This document shows positions 49,658-63,748 of a DNA stretch of 64,000 nucleotides, one piece after another. The translations under genes were made by a program, and so were the position numbers. The notes under the pieces are model-generated. The model made no database searches. It was not told the DNA's origin and saw only the letters and a list, made by a program, of their open reading frames with translations. The DNA is from Oxyruncus cristatus (taxonomy: Eukaryota; Chordata; Aves; Passeriformes; Cotingidae): NCBI GenBank assembly GCA_013399855.1, contig VXAY01002465.1, forward strand, positions 702,685-766,684, given 5' to 3'. Numbering within the stretch: position 1 is the stretch's first letter; each line of letters starts with the position of its first letter.

Positions 49658-51138
49658 CCACCCAGCTGAGTTACCAGACTTCTTCCACACGGAAGAGCTC
49701 CCAATGTCACACCCCCAGGGCCGGCAGGAGCACACGGAGAGCTCCACGTGCTCCCCAGAGCACAGACGGATCCAACAGAGCAGCGGTGCCAGCACGGACC
49801 ACAGGTGGATTTTGTGGGGCAGCTCCACTCCAGAGGAGCAGTTCCCACGTGCCACCAGCCAAGCCCAAGCCCAAGAGCCCACAGCTCCTTCCCCTCCAGC
49901 TGCAATTCAAACAATTAAAAGTTGCTTTTGGAACAGCCAAGAGGGAACACGACCCGTGGGGCAGATGGACCTGCCAGAGCCTTCGAGCAACACTGCATTT
50001 GAGTCACACACAACAAATGTCCCCTCAAAGCAGAACCACAGCTCTTGGTGCCACCAAGGCAGTGGCTTTGGCTGTGCCAGGCCCTGGGTGTGCACTGGGC
50101 AGTTCTGGGGAGGAAACTTTTTACTTCTTAAGAGCCAACACTCATTGCTAAGAAAAAGCCGAGTGAGGGGCCAACTCTACTGCAGCTTTTCCTCCAAAAG
50201 GAGAACAGAATTGTAATATTTGCTTCCTGGGGTTTTTAACAATGAAGTATTTGAGGGCTGGAAGCGCTTTCCTATTGGGCTCCCTGTCCCAGGAGCAGAG
50301 CTGCATCACGATCACGCTGCAGTGACTAAGAGCAGGAATTCAGTTTTGTCACTGAGAGACCTTCTGCAAATGCCAACTCCCACACGATCCTGCACACACT
50401 GCAGCTCGAGATGGATGCTGGCACCTTAATATAGGCTTTGAGCTACAATCCAGTCATTGAAATTCAAATTAGTGCAGGGGTGGAAGGCAGGAGAGTTTTA
50501 GCAAGATAAGAAAAACTCTTCTACGTGGACTTACAAAAAAGAGAGGAAAAAAAAAAAAAAGGCAATATTCTTTTTCCAGTGTGGAAAGGATGCAGGAAGG
50601 GAGGGGGGAAAGTTTCCTCCAAGTCTCTAAGGAAACTGGCTTATGTACCACAACACCCAGCAGGAATGAAGTGCTGGAGAGGTTGGAGTGAGGACATGGA
50701 GGAAGTGACCAGGGGAGTTTGTCCCTGAAGGCAGGCGACTTAAAAGCCAAGGTCACTGACCACTGTTCTAATTAGATAAGAAATTCTTTTCAAGGTCACT
50801 GGACTGGACATCAAAGCAAAGACCTGGAGACATAAACAAGAGGTACAAAAAGCAGCTGGTTGTCCAGGGAGGGAGGTGGCACCACATCTGCCGCTCCGTG
50901 ACACCCCCGTTCCTCCACGCACAGCAAGGACACACATCTCCTCTCCTCTTCCGTGTTTATTCCACCGCTGCCGAACGGTACAGCAAAGTTCAACAGCCAT
51001 GAAAGCAGGTCTGGGGGCTCGCTGGCTTTGGGGGGTTTTCCTCTCTTTCCTTCCCCCTGGAGCTCCCAGCGCAGAGGCGGCTCAGCAGAGCCCCAAGCGC
51101 TGCCACGCTGCACCCGCCCCCCCCGGCGGCCCCGTTAC

Positions 51139-51257
51139 CTTCCTCTGGCCCCGCAGAGGTGCCTTCCGAGACCATTCCCTGCAGCTCCCCGGGCTCAGAG
51201 CTGCTCTCCAGACCTCCTGCCTGTGCTCCTTCTGCCCGACAGCCCTTGGAGTTTGAG
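51139..51257 (-). CDS. TRIM37: TRIM37 exon (SNSKGCRAEG..SAGPEE)
   Basis: 119 bp after acceptor TTCTCTCTCAAG, ending before GTAACG. It encodes SNSKGCRAEGAQAGGLESSS then EPGELQGMVSEGTSAGPEE. This aligns with mammalian ANAKGGHLEGLQ..ETGELQPVLPEGASAAPEE. Several other AGs lie downstream of the acceptor, but only this one keeps the frame with the previous exon (GG|C). It is a Gly/Ser/Glu-rich, probably disordered, segment. Confidence 0.88.
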
Positions 51258-51946
51258 CTTGAGAGAGAATTCGGGAGAAAGGCGAAGCCCCGCGTCAGAA
51301 ATTCAGCTTGAATTCAGTCACAGAAACAAATCCTTTTAGTGTCACGTCTAGTTTTACTCGTTGCTTAAATCTCCCGCAGACCCAACTTAACTCCCAGCTT
51401 GGATTGATTCAGAAATATTTAAAATCTTTAAAAAGTTACTCCTCAAACTTTTCCATTTTTTTTTTTCCCAAAAAGGTGACTTTAACTACTTAGAAAGAAA
51501 CAACCTGAGCACTCCATCGCCCTTTGCTTAGTTGCCCAACAGGGAATTATCATGAAATAGCTGAAAAACAGTCACAGTGAAAAACATCATCTTAAAACAA
51601 GGAAATCAAAAGTGATTAAAATCTCAGTCAGAGGATATTTTGCATGGAACAGTGGGAAAACAGACTGGGATGCCTTTCAAATCCAAGTGTCAGGCTCCAG
51701 CCACAGCCGATCAAAAGTAAAGAAAAAATTTCAAAAGGAAAAAAAAAAAAAAAGACAAGACAACTTGTAACCTAGTTATAAACCCAAAAATTGATGTCCA
51801 GGGGGAACAGCAGCAAGCAAGTAAACTTCAAAGTAATTTCCCTTTCATGCTACAAGCACCTGGTGTTAGTAGATTGTGGAGCTTTTTGTAGATCAAGGGA
51901 AGGTGGGGGAGGAGGTAACGAGAGGAAAGAAGAATAAAACCTTTAC

Positions 51947-52115
51947 CCCAGAGCACCAACTTTTCTGGTCTTCTCCAGAGCAGCCAAGCCAGCCAAGGCA
52001 GGGGCTCCCCCGTCGGAATCGGAGCCCTCGCACGGCCTGTCCTCCTTCGGCAGCGCCTCGGCCGCGCCAGCCAGGGCCCGGTGCCGACTGCCCAGCTTGG
52101 AGCTCCCCAGGCCAC
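51947..52115 (-). CDS. TRIM37: TRIM37 exon (GLGSSKLGSRH..EKTRKVGAL)
   Basis: 169 bp. Acceptor CTCTGCCCAG, donor GTAAAG. It encodes GLGSSKLGSRHRALAGAAEA, then LPKEDRPCEGSDSDGGAPAL and AGLAALEKTRKVGAL. It corresponds to mammalian GSSQSGSRHSSPRAL..LPKTEDRQCKALDSDA..LPAVEKRRKMVTLG, with a few residues fewer and a marked rise in Ala/Gly content. The exon is GC-rich relative to the flanking introns. It is a low-constraint region of the tail. Confidence 0.88.
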
Positions 52116-52582
52116 CTGGGCAGAGACAGCACCCTGTGACTCTCCATTCCCCCTCTGAACACCGGAGAGGGGCAAAACACCCGTTCCTGTGGCAGCGTTC
52201 CCTCATTTCCACTCAAAGTGAAACCCTGGCTTCGCCAAACTCAGGAGTGGCACCGTTGTGCAACTCCTGCAGCTCCCCATCCATGGGATTTCTCCAGTTC
52301 CCTTCAAGTCAAACCACAACTTAAACCCAGGTCAGCACTTTTTGATCCAGGATTTTCCCTGAAACATCTTCATCGAGACCAAAAGTAACACCTAACACAT
52401 CTATTTACGCCCACCCTGAGGCCCTGCTTCCCAAAGGTACAGGAACATTCACTACATTTGGGAAAGGATCCAGTCAAGTTTCAGGGAAACTCCAGACGCC
52501 AAAGAAAAGACTTGGGGAAAAGCTTTTGTACAACTGATGCCAAGCTGTGCCCTGCCACACAAGGGCCAATGGCCTGGGTTAC

Positions 52583-52711
52583 CTTCAGGAGTCTGAGTGT
52601 CTCCCTTCACGCGCAGATTCACGTCCCCACAGTCCATGGCTCTCCTCAGGGACAGACTTCCTGCTGCTCCCGAGCGAAGGGGCTTTGCTGAGCTGCTTTT
52701 CTTACTGGCAG
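52583..52711 (-). CDS. TRIM37: TRIM37 exon ([12 protein letters not shown]..)
   Basis: 129 bp. Acceptor TTCTTGCAG, donor GTAACC. Encodes [20 protein letters not shown] then [20 protein letters not shown] and PE. It matches mammalian [24 protein letters not shown]. The [11 protein letters not shown] core is the conserved part. Junctions are phase 1 on both sides and keep the frame. Confidence 0.93.
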
Positions 52712-53431
52712 CTGCAAGAATAGTTTTAAGATGTGACAAGCATTCAGTCAACCACTGCAGTATCCTGTCCTTGTGCCTAAGTGAAGCTCCACATTATTCC
52801 AATTGCTCATTAACTCCCAATCCTGCACAAAACTCCTTCCACGCCCTTCCTGTCCAAGAGCTGGGCTAGAGGGAAGCTTGGCTGACTATGGATGTGGCCA
52901 AGAGTATGCAAGTCATGCTCACTGGCTTGACACTAAGGCATCCTCCACAAAGCTCCATCCACATTCCTTCAGGCAGCATCAGAGTATAAAGGATAGAGAG
53001 ATCCAAACCCAAATCCTGGCTCACTAGGAGTTCAGGAAGATTTCAAGTCAGTAAGAACAGCAAGTCTGTTTAATCTGTTCCCTGGCAAGCACGATGCAAC
53101 AGCCTCAAGCTCAGAGCTGGGCCAGACACAGAGCAGCCCCCAGGGAGTGACCCTCAGCCTGGATCAGTCTGACATTGGGTTAAGCCTCAGAATGTTCTCA
53201 CTGCATCAGGGGTGTCACTGGCTGTGGAGTAAAGTTTGGGTGCTTTTATGGAGAAGGGTTGGACTCAGTTTCAGTGACATTGGCTTCCTCAAAGGCAGGG
53301 CAGGGTCACATTTCTGGTGCTTACAGCTGAACCTGAGAATGAGGAACTACACAAGGCCTATTTCCAGATGCTGGGATGTACAAAACACCTGCAAGGGTGA
53401 CATTTAAATCCCCCCTTTTCCATGCACTTAC

Positions 53432-53743
53432 AATTCCTTATGTAACAACTGGTGACTGAAGACTTTGTCAGCAGTTCCATCCCTATTTCCTGCAGTTTGC
53501 TGCAGCTGTCGGTCCCACAGGCAGCCAGAGCCCCCTGCTCGATGGAGAAGAAGCTGGGCTGTCCCTCACCAGAGCCAGCATTGCTGCTCCTCACTTCAGA
53601 CAGCTGGTTCTTCACATCTGACATTTTGCTTCTGACTTCAGCCATCTGGGTTTTCAGCCTCTTCAGCATCTTCAGGTCGGGCGGCACTCGCCACATGGCC
53701 TGGTGCCGCCGCTGGTCCCGCTCCTTCAGGGAATAGGACGAGG
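53432..53743 (-). CDS. TRIM37: TRIM37 exon ([20 protein letters not shown])
   Basis: 312 bp, the largest TRIM37 exon here. The acceptor is inside CTTGGTGAAG, preceded by a C/T-rich tract, and the donor is GTAAGTG. It encodes [20 protein letters not shown], then [40 protein letters not shown] and, at the end, [16 protein letters not shown]. The [24 protein letters not shown] stretch has heptad-like spacing and is likely a second coiled coil. The acceptor was chosen because it restores the frame with the preceding exon (LLQNR-A-SSYS). An upstream open frame beginning MFSNSS is intronic. Confidence 0.94.
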
Positions 53744-55496
53744 CTTCACCAAGGGAGGAGTTAGAGAACACAGCAGGTGAGCAAAACCATTCTCAAACAA
53801 ACACAGACATCAGTTTTCAACAGCTCTTCTCTTTTGCCCTGCTGTAAAAGTGAGGGACACAGATGCTCTCCTGTCCCGGTGTGGCACCGCGCTGAGGCTG
53901 CAAGCACCGCACACAGCTGCTGGCACAGCAAGGGTTTCTTCCTTGTGATGGAAGAAGGCTCCAAAAACCTGCTCTCTGGAAGAAACCGGGCTCCCAGTAC
54001 TGCTGCAGGAATTCTGGTGACACCTGAGCTACTGATCTACATTGCCTGAGTTCACCAACCAGGCTGCCAGCTCGTGCCGAGCTTGTTACATGTTTTTAGA
54101 AAAACTGTTGACTGTCTGTATAAAGTTTTTGTACCACCAACATATGTGAACACAAAGAAATCAGAAACTAGGGAAGGAATTCCCTTAAGTACCTCCCAGC
54201 AGAAGATCAGGTCAAGCAGCTAATACCTGAGTAAGCCTCTGTGCTGCTCAGCTGGAATTAGATCAACCTGGATGTTTGTGTGAAGTGTTGTAAATTCTGT
54301 GAGTGTTTCACTGCAAATTCAGCTGTTCCACACCCTGAAGTCAAGTGGCTCTTAGAAACCTTCACCCCAGGAGGTGAAGTCTGGCAAACTCCAAATGCAA
54401 CAGCAGCTTTCTCTTAGCTGACCAGCCCGAATAAGCTCTGGGAACACTCAAACCTCAAGGGAACCTCCACATAAGAGGTGATTTTGGCCATGTAACCAGC
54501 AGCTAAAGATGACCAGAAGGCCACTCAGCACAACAGGAGAGCTTCACCCTGCTCCAGTGGCACAGCACAAAGTGCAAAGCCTTCCCCTGAACTCCTTTTG
54601 TCCAGGGCTTTTTCCAGGCAAACCAGAGCTGAGACTCACAGCTGGCGCGCTGCTCCCCTCTTTTTCATCCTTACGGAAGTGACTTCCATTTTTGGAAGTC
54701 TGGGTTACACCCCCTGAAAATTCCGGACTGTTTATGTAACTACATTTAAAAAGCTAATGACAAAGGAACAAAACCAAAGGAACAAAAAGGGTTTGAGCCA
54801 GCTTTTACATTCAGTGACACCCGTGGCACTGTGGCAGCAAACCCAAGCGTTATTTGCAGCAAAGGGACTGTTATTTCTCCTCTGTTCTGGGGAGTCACCA
54901 AAGGTTGTTCCAGAATGACCTGAGATGAGATGCTGTGGTGGTGGGGCAGCAGCTCCAAAGTGTTAAACATGATAAATGCATTACTGAGGTTTGATTTAGT
55001 TTTAATTCTTCGCTATCAAAGCCAGGGGAACGAGCAGCCTCCAGGTTCAGCCCTGGGTGCAGATTCCCAGCCCTCCTGCCTCTGCTGCACAGGGAGTTCA
55101 CTGCTGTTTTCGGCTGAAGGGTCCTAAATGAACCACAAATATCCTTCAAAGCCTTCAATTATTCAAATGCCACCACTATTTCTGGCTCCTGACATTTTGA
55201 TCCATTCCCCTTCCACAAGCACTCACACGTGCTCCTCCAGCCTTACAACTGCACACATCCTTCTGGTTCTAACTGCCTTTCTTCTCACGTAGAAGTAAAT
55301 TCCAGGATTTATTTTGTTAGTTTACTCCCTTCTTCAAGTACTCCCAGCCACTCTGGGTACCAAATGTGTGCAGGGAGAGGTGGAACCGCTGCCTCAGCAG
55401 AGAGTTGCTCCAGAAAAGGCCCTTCCAGTCACCTCCCACCACCCTCTGAGACATTCCCAGGCTGGAATTAAACCATCTGACGCATGATGTCGTTAC
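53744..55496 (-). other. TRIM37 intron (1.75 kb)
   Basis: Single-copy-looking sequence. I see no repeat, RNA gene or coding feature in it. Confidence 0.6.
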
Positions 55497-55697
55497 CTCT
55501 GTTCTGCAGGAGAGAGGCAGGAGGACGTGGCTGAAGGCCCCACAGGTTTTCCATACCATTCCTGTCTTTCAGATCCAGCAAGTGGATTAAAATTAAGGGA
55601 TCTATATCCAGCAAGCTGCTGCTGGCTGTGGAGCCCAGGGCGCTCGCTCCCCGCCGGGAAGGTCTCCCACTGGCACTGGTGTAGCTGTGGCTTGTAC
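55497..55697 (-). CDS. TRIM37: TRIM37 exon ([19 protein letters not shown])
   Basis: 201 bp. Acceptor CTTCCTTAG, donor GTAACG. It encodes [20 protein letters not shown] then [20 protein letters not shown] and [20 protein letters not shown] plus SLLQNR. The block from [20 protein letters not shown] to [13 protein letters not shown] is almost identical to mammalian TRIM37; the Ser/Arg-rich start differs. The function of this helical hydrophobic block is not established to my knowledge. Confidence 0.96.
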
Positions 55698-57055
55698 CTA
55701 AGGAAGAGAAACAAAGAATGGGAATGTGTGGGACACAGGGATGCATTAGCCCCCGGGGCAAAACAAAGAGACAGAGTTATCCAAGCAGATTAAGAAAGAA
55801 AAACATTCCATGAAACTTAACAAGACATCAGTATTTCATGGGTTTATGGGTTCTGAAAGCAATCAGATACGCTTCTAATTAAAGTTTAAGACAAAAAGCA
55901 CCGGGGGGGGGGGGGAAGTGCTTCACTTCATACCTTTTACGTAAGTCTCTCAATAAATAGATTTGTTAAGAATACAACAAGAATACAAAGAGCATTTATT
56001 TTGGAGACCTGCACAAACTTTCTAGGTGTGGTGTGGGTGTGCCCAGTTAAATCGAGGAGGGACATTCCCATTACACAGTGGCCAAGGCTCTCAAAGGATG
56101 CAAAGCCTTCAGAGACAGCAGTTTGATCTGTGAGACTGAACCTGTACAGTTTAGAACAACTCCCTTCCAACACAGCCAGGCTGGAACTAACATTCAGACT
56201 GGAAAACAAGCAAATGCAAGAAGCTCAGGTGAAGAGATGGTGTCAGCTTTTACAAATGCTGTTAAAAAATTATGTTCTAAAACCTCCTAAATGTCTACAG
56301 CTCCTACAGCCACTGTGCTCCTACTCTAAAAGGCTCTCCCTGCAGAAGGGGACACACGGGTCCTTCAAATTCCAAGCTCACAAGAAATTTTCAAGGAGTT
56401 TTGAAACAGTGAAGGAATTCTGTCTTTCAAGCACTGGCAGATTTGCACCAGCAGCACAAACAGCACTTCCAGAGAATGGCCCTTCTGGTAGCTTTCCCAT
56501 AAATAAATATGCTATCATTCCACATAGATGCCTTACCCTCAGAATCTTATTAACCTATGACTGTAACCACCCCTGGGCTGCAAGAAATCCCGGAACACTT
56601 TGATGTTGCATTTACATTGCAATTCTGCTTCACTTGTGAGGATTCTTTACTTCATTCCCTCCACGCTCTTGAGGTTTTGCAGGGCACTAAAACCCAAGTG
56701 AACGTGTCACACCCTCAGAGCTCACAGAGATATCAGTAAAAATTGCTTCTCAGTTTGCTTTTGATGGGAACACGGGGAATTTCAGAGAAGCACAGAGCTG
56801 CCCTCCAAACTTACACATCATTTTGAAACCAGCACATTCGGAAGATTCCTCCCCCCCCCCTTTTTTTTTATTGAACTGACGAAGTGTTTCTGCTACACTG
56901 CAATAATCAGCACAAACCACATGATGCAGCATTTCCAAAAATAGAAATGCCTGCAGAACACGCAGCTTGGCTTCGCTTCCAAGAAGAACAGGGGAAGGAA
57001 TCCAGCAGTGTTTTGCAGAGATGGGAATTCTGAAGTCTTTTTTTTTTTTTCATAC
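55698..57055 (-). other. TRIM37 intron (1.36 kb)
   Basis: Contains a 13-G run at 55903-55915 and a C/T-rich homopolymer stretch near 56850-56870. On the gene strand an A-run follows shortly after the donor at 57055. No coding or mobile feature is recognised. Confidence 0.6.
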
Positions 57056-57153
57056 CTGATGCTCCAGGAGTAGCAGCAGCTGCTGCATCCTCCACGAGAT
57101 CTCCCTCTTCCAGCTCCATGGTACTGGTGTATTCCACGTCATTTTCTCCAGAC
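57056..57153 (-). CDS. TRIM37: TRIM37 exon ([16 protein letters not shown])
   Basis: 98 bp. Acceptor CCTCCAAG, donor GTATGA. It encodes [20 protein letters not shown] then EDAAAAATPGAS. It matches mammalian [31 protein letters not shown]. A strongly acidic segment ends in an alanine run. Confidence 0.95.
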
Positions 57154-57828
57154 CTTGGAGGGTGATCAGGTAGCAAAAAAGAGAATACAACTATCAGCTT
57201 TCCTCAGTTCTTGCTAAACGTTACATTACGGCACAAACCTTAAAACCAGCCCAAAATGCTGTAAATAGTATTTTCTGCATTCCAAGCTGCACAAACTGAA
57301 GGATAACAGGGTGGAAATGAAATGACCAGGAGTGCCACATGTACCTGGACTGCAAAACCTGATCCTGCAAACGTCTACATTTGTACGTGTTGTAACACGT
57401 TCTCACGCTTTAAGGAAGATTCCAGGATTTGACATCGGCTCAGCCAAGGGGTTTGAATTCCCTAGTTTAAGCACCTGTCCTCATCATCACTCTCCTACTG
57501 CTACAACACTTCCCAGTACCAAACCTCTCTTTTGTTACAGTGCTGAAACATTTCTCAAGAGTGTTCTGGGAAAGCACCTTCACAGATCGTCACTTGTCAA
57601 AGACAAATGCAACAGTAAAATAAATAGAGAGATCAGGAGGACAGTAACCAGCTGACAAAAATTCCATGTTTAGTTTTAACTCTGAGCTGCTCCCTGTGTA
57701 GGAACCACCCCTCACACATTGCACTGGAATCCCACACGCCCCACAGCTGGGATACAGCAAATGAACCAGTTTCCACTGGAATTAGGATGACACAAGGAGA
57801 TGATCTGAAAGGCACCTGAAGTTACTTA

Positions 57829-57966
<138 letters not shown>

Positions 57967-58310
57967 CTACAGGGAAAACAGAGAGGTTTTTGATCGAGAA
58001 ACATGTTGGTTGTTCCACCAATGCATCCCCCAAAAGCTGTGAACAGAAACTCCCCCCTCACACACAGGGTCATGCTGTCACACAGAAGGGTCTCAAAGCA
58101 CAACAAAGGCTGTAACAGAAAACCTGTATTTTTCAGCTGGAACTTGGAAAGTTTTTTCTGGAGGGATCCATTAGCTCTGTTCTGGAACAACTCTCACACG
58201 TGTCAGCTCCTATTTCCATAGCAAGGATAATTTAAATCTAATTTATGTTTCTTTTGCTGTCCTATCACAGAAAGCTACAAACAGAAAGGCAGGAAACAGA
58301 GAATTCCTAC

Positions 58311-58523
58311 ATTCAAGTCTTCATGCTGGGTCTTCTCCTCCTCCTCTTCCTTGCTCTCCCGTGCTAATCCCGGAGCAGAGAAGTTCTCCAGCAGAGCTTC
58401 AATGTTTTGTCCAGGTTTCTTTGACCTTGTTTCTGACCCGTCATCGTTCTGGGGGCTGAGATGAGTGTCTGGAGGTGAAACCCCTCGTGACTTCTGGGTC
58501 CGGGACAGTTCAATTGCAAGTCT
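58311..58523 (-). CDS. TRIM37: TRIM37 exon ([13 protein letters not shown]..)
   Basis: 213 bp, 71 codons, phase 0 at both ends. Acceptor GTTCCAG, donor GTAGGA. It starts [20 protein letters not shown] and contains [16 protein letters not shown], then a glutamate run ([14 protein letters not shown]). The first half matches mammalian [28 protein letters not shown]; the middle ([18 protein letters not shown]) is diverged. It follows the MATH domain. Confidence 0.95.
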
Positions 58524-58703
58524 CTGGAACACCACAAGGAGGCACAAAAACGAACAAAGAAAATAATAATGGAGCATCACCATCAAATCCACAAGTTTGG
58601 TGACAAGATTGCACTGATACTATTTTAATAACACCAATATCAAACTGCCAACAGACACAACTGACAAACGTGAACATTGTAACCTAGACCAGGTAATTAA
58701 TTA

Positions 58704-58865
<162 letters not shown>

Positions 58866-59563
58866 TCAAAGGAACGTTTGAAAAGGTTTTTATGAGGGTT
58901 TTTGTTCGGTCTGTGTTTTGGTGGCCCCACCCCCTCATCCAAAAAGCCCTGGAGAAGAACATCTTAAACCCTAAAATCTAGTGATGAAATAAACTTCACA
59001 GAAAACTTAACAGCTTCTGTGTCCTCAGCACCCTGACTGGCAGCAGGGAGAGTTCTGTAGGAGAGGAAGTTACACGAGAGGTGGTTTTGGTCTCCTCACA
59101 AAGCAACACTAACAAAATTCACACACTACAGACAATATCTGAAGCAGATGGATAAAGCTCCTGTATTTTCTCCTAATATAGCAGTTCCCAGTGACTGCAG
59201 TAGTTCTCTCAACTTACAGACTCTCTTTATTCCCAAATTTCTCCCATGCTCGCTACAACTGTTTCTAAAGAGTGGGAGAACGCACCCTTTTCCTTCAACT
59301 CCACGAGCCACAGATCTCTAACCCTTAATAAAGGTTAGAAGCTGAAGGTTCTTTCCTTGACTTTAGTAAAAGTCAGCAGCAGCTACTCCTCAAAGCAAGA
59401 CACACTTCAAATTTCCACAACTCCCTTTGGCCCATTTCCTTCTCGGAAGCCGCCGACAGCGAAAACCATTTATGACAAAGCGCGTTTTAAACTCCACTGC
59501 CAAATTATCTCCCGTTTCAGCGGCAGAGGTGACACTCTGAGCCCCCTCCGAGCTGTCCCCTCA

Positions 59564-59767
<204 letters not shown>

Positions 59768-60172
59768 TCAGGGCCAACAGAAACGTGTCAGGGTTGCGGA
59801 ATGGGCCAGGTTTAACACTTGCACTTCTCTGCCCAGCTGAACAGCCTTAAAATGTTCCTGAACACTTCCAGAAACGGTGCAAGGGGGAAGAAAGGAGCAA
59901 AAGGGAGCAGAGTGAGCTCTGGGACTGGGCACGGAGACAGATACTCTTCTCAGTTGTTTTGCCAACCTGCTTTTTATCTTGAGAAAGCCACTGAGTAACA
60001 ACTTTAAATTATCTTTGGGAGCAGTTCAAAGCTCAGTGAACAACAGAAGTCCCACCATTCTTTCCAAGAGGGCTCTGCATCAGTCCCTGGCAACACGACA
60101 GACCTTGAGGCCATTCTCAGCAAACACCAACAGAAAAAAACCCAATGTCTGCTCTTTCTACAGGTTAACTTA

Positions 60173-61886
<1,714 letters not shown>

Positions 61887-62113
61887 TTAATTAAAAAGTA
61901 ATTTAGTAATTTTCTTTTATCACGAGAAATCTTTTTAGCAAGCAGTTTAGCTGGGGTTGATTGTTCACCTGATAAACAAGAGCTTTTTAACGGAATTCCG
62001 AGATTCAATATTTTTTTGTGGAGACTATTCTGTGTTTTAAATAACACCACTCATGGAGAGAAGACACGGAAGAAGGTGCCCAAAATTCACAGCAATTTAA
62101 GATAAATTCTTAC

Positions 62114-62164
62114 CTGAAGTTTTCCAAGACAAACGTAGTTGAGTCATAGGCTGGAACCAATTCA
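62114..62164 (-). CDS. TRIM37: TRIM37 51-bp exon (ELVPAYDSTTFVLENF)
   Basis: A small exon that encodes ELVPAYDSTTFVLENF between split Ser codons. It links the coiled coil to the MATH domain; mammalian ELVPSYDSATFVLENF differs at two residues. Acceptor CCCCGCAG, donor GTAAGA. The intron to its right (62165-63053) contains A-runs near 62798 and 62842 and no other feature. Confidence 0.96.
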
Positions 62165-63053
62165 CTGCGGGGGAAGGAATAAATATATGACAGTGGAATA
62201 ACAGGAGATTAAAAATCCCAATTTTTGGAATCTGCAGAAGCATTTTAGATGATTTAGGTCAGCAGAGCCACTGGGTTATTGTGGTATAATTCCATCTATA
62301 AGCCTCCTCTCCAGTACCTCTCCATGTGATAGCACACAACAACAAAATTAATATTTACGGCAACCAAAAGTATTTAAGAGGATTTGCCCTTTAACCTGTG
62401 ATGGCTAATAATCTCTTAATAAGGTGAATTTTTAATGTAAGACTCCTTGGCAGTTCCAGAAAAGATGAAACTGTTGGTGGCTGAAAGCACAACATTTAAA
62501 GTTTGTTACAGATCACCGTGGTGCCAGTAAAAAATGAACATTCAGAGTTAAATCATGACAAAGCCAAACTGATTTCTCTAATTATTGAGACTTGACTTAC
62601 TTTCAGTTTTTTTTGAGGTGTTTTTCAGCCAGCCTAAACTGCACGGGCTCCCTCAGAACCCAGCACCAGCGGCTCTCTCCTCATGAAGAACTGTGCTGGG
62701 AAGTGGTTTTGGCTGGATATTCTGAATTAAGGTGACCTGCAGAGGCATCTCATGAGAGCCTTGCAATTATATACTCAGTGACCCAATAATAAGAGGGGAA
62801 AAAAAAAAAAAGGACAAATCAATAAACTAAGTGTAAAAGAGGAAAAAAAAAAGAGCTGGAATCCACTGTCCTGAGTCCCCCAGCAGGGACTACAGAGAAA
62901 ATAAGCTGGAACACAAAAGCCTATTTGCAGCACAGGTCACCAGGAGGAGTAAGTTAAGCAGGTGCTCTGCTGTAAGATACTTTTAAACATGATTTTAACA
63001 AGCAAATCAAACCTTCATGAGAGGGTTGCCAAGGACAGAAATGCAACACTGAC

Positions 63054-63178
63054 CTCGTGAAGTCTGGGGGGACAGGAGTGGTGACAAAGGAGGCCATGGG
63101 CTTCCTATGGACCTGTTGGAACATCATGAGGATCTCTGAGCTCTTGGATATCAGCTCGCTCTTACTGCAGGATCGTAA
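63054..63178 (-). CDS. TRIM37: TRIM37 exon ([20 protein letters not shown])
   Basis: 125 bp. Encodes [20 protein letters not shown] then [20 protein letters not shown] and T. Essentially the mammalian sequence; it is the end of the TRIM coiled-coil region. Acceptor CCCCTGTAG, donor GTCAGT. Confidence 0.97.
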
Positions 63179-63589
63179 CTACAGGGGGAAAAAAAAATCC
63201 TTAGGTCAGTAGAAAACATTTTTGCATTTAAACAAGTAAATTGCACTTGTGTCACAGGTTCAGAAAGTTTACCCCCAACACGATGTGAAAGGGAGCTTGG
63301 AGGTTTTGGTTGTTTTCTTTCTGAAATTCTACAGTGACAGTTACAACAACTACAATGTCCTCCACTTAAGTTAAACTAATTTATATATAACTGCATAGTT
63401 TTAATAGGATATTGCTATTAATCCCTGAACCAGTGTATCAAGCAACAGAACACCTTTGATTATTCCTAGAAGATAGATGTGTTTTTAAGAAGAAATTATG
63501 CAAACTAAGGCCACTTAAATGAAAAGATATCCTTGAGAAATACCTATCGATTAATAGATTAAAAATAAAGAAGTAAATAAGAAAGTAAA

Positions 63590-63629
63590 TTAGAAAAGCT
63601 TAGAAAACAGCTTCAATCAACACTGAATC
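63590..63629 (+). repeat. 40-bp exact direct repeat, copy 2
   Basis: Identical to 60331-60370, in the TRIM37 intron between the exons at 63054-63178 and 63681-63748. It is about 50 bp past the donor-side end of the upstream exon. Confidence 0.95.
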
Positions 63630-63680
63630 AACTGATGAGGGATCTGTGTAACACAACATTCCATCTCTTCTCATAATCAC

Positions 63681-63748
63681 CTGATGTTCTACTTCTTGAA
63701 GCAGAGTTTCCAGAAGTTCAGTCTCTTGAGTTAGTGATGTCTTTTGAC
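63681..63748 (-). CDS. TRIM37: TRIM37 coiled-coil exon (first in window)
   Basis: 68 bp. Encodes QKTSLTQETELLETLLQEVE then HQ, part of the TRIM coiled coil that drives dimerisation. The first Gly codon is split with an exon beyond the window edge. Acceptor CTTTAAACAG, donor GTGATT. The remaining 252 bp to the window end are intron; I saw no further exon. Confidence 0.96.

Larger units (their letters stand above)
49123..51138 (-). other. TRIM37 intron with CR1 insertion
   Basis: 2.0 kb. The exon-proximal part carries a + strand CR1 at 49178-49657, only about 55 bp from the splice acceptor at 49123-49124. The rest (49660-51138) is GC-rich unique-looking sequence with an A-run near 50549 and no recognised feature. 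Confidence 0.8.
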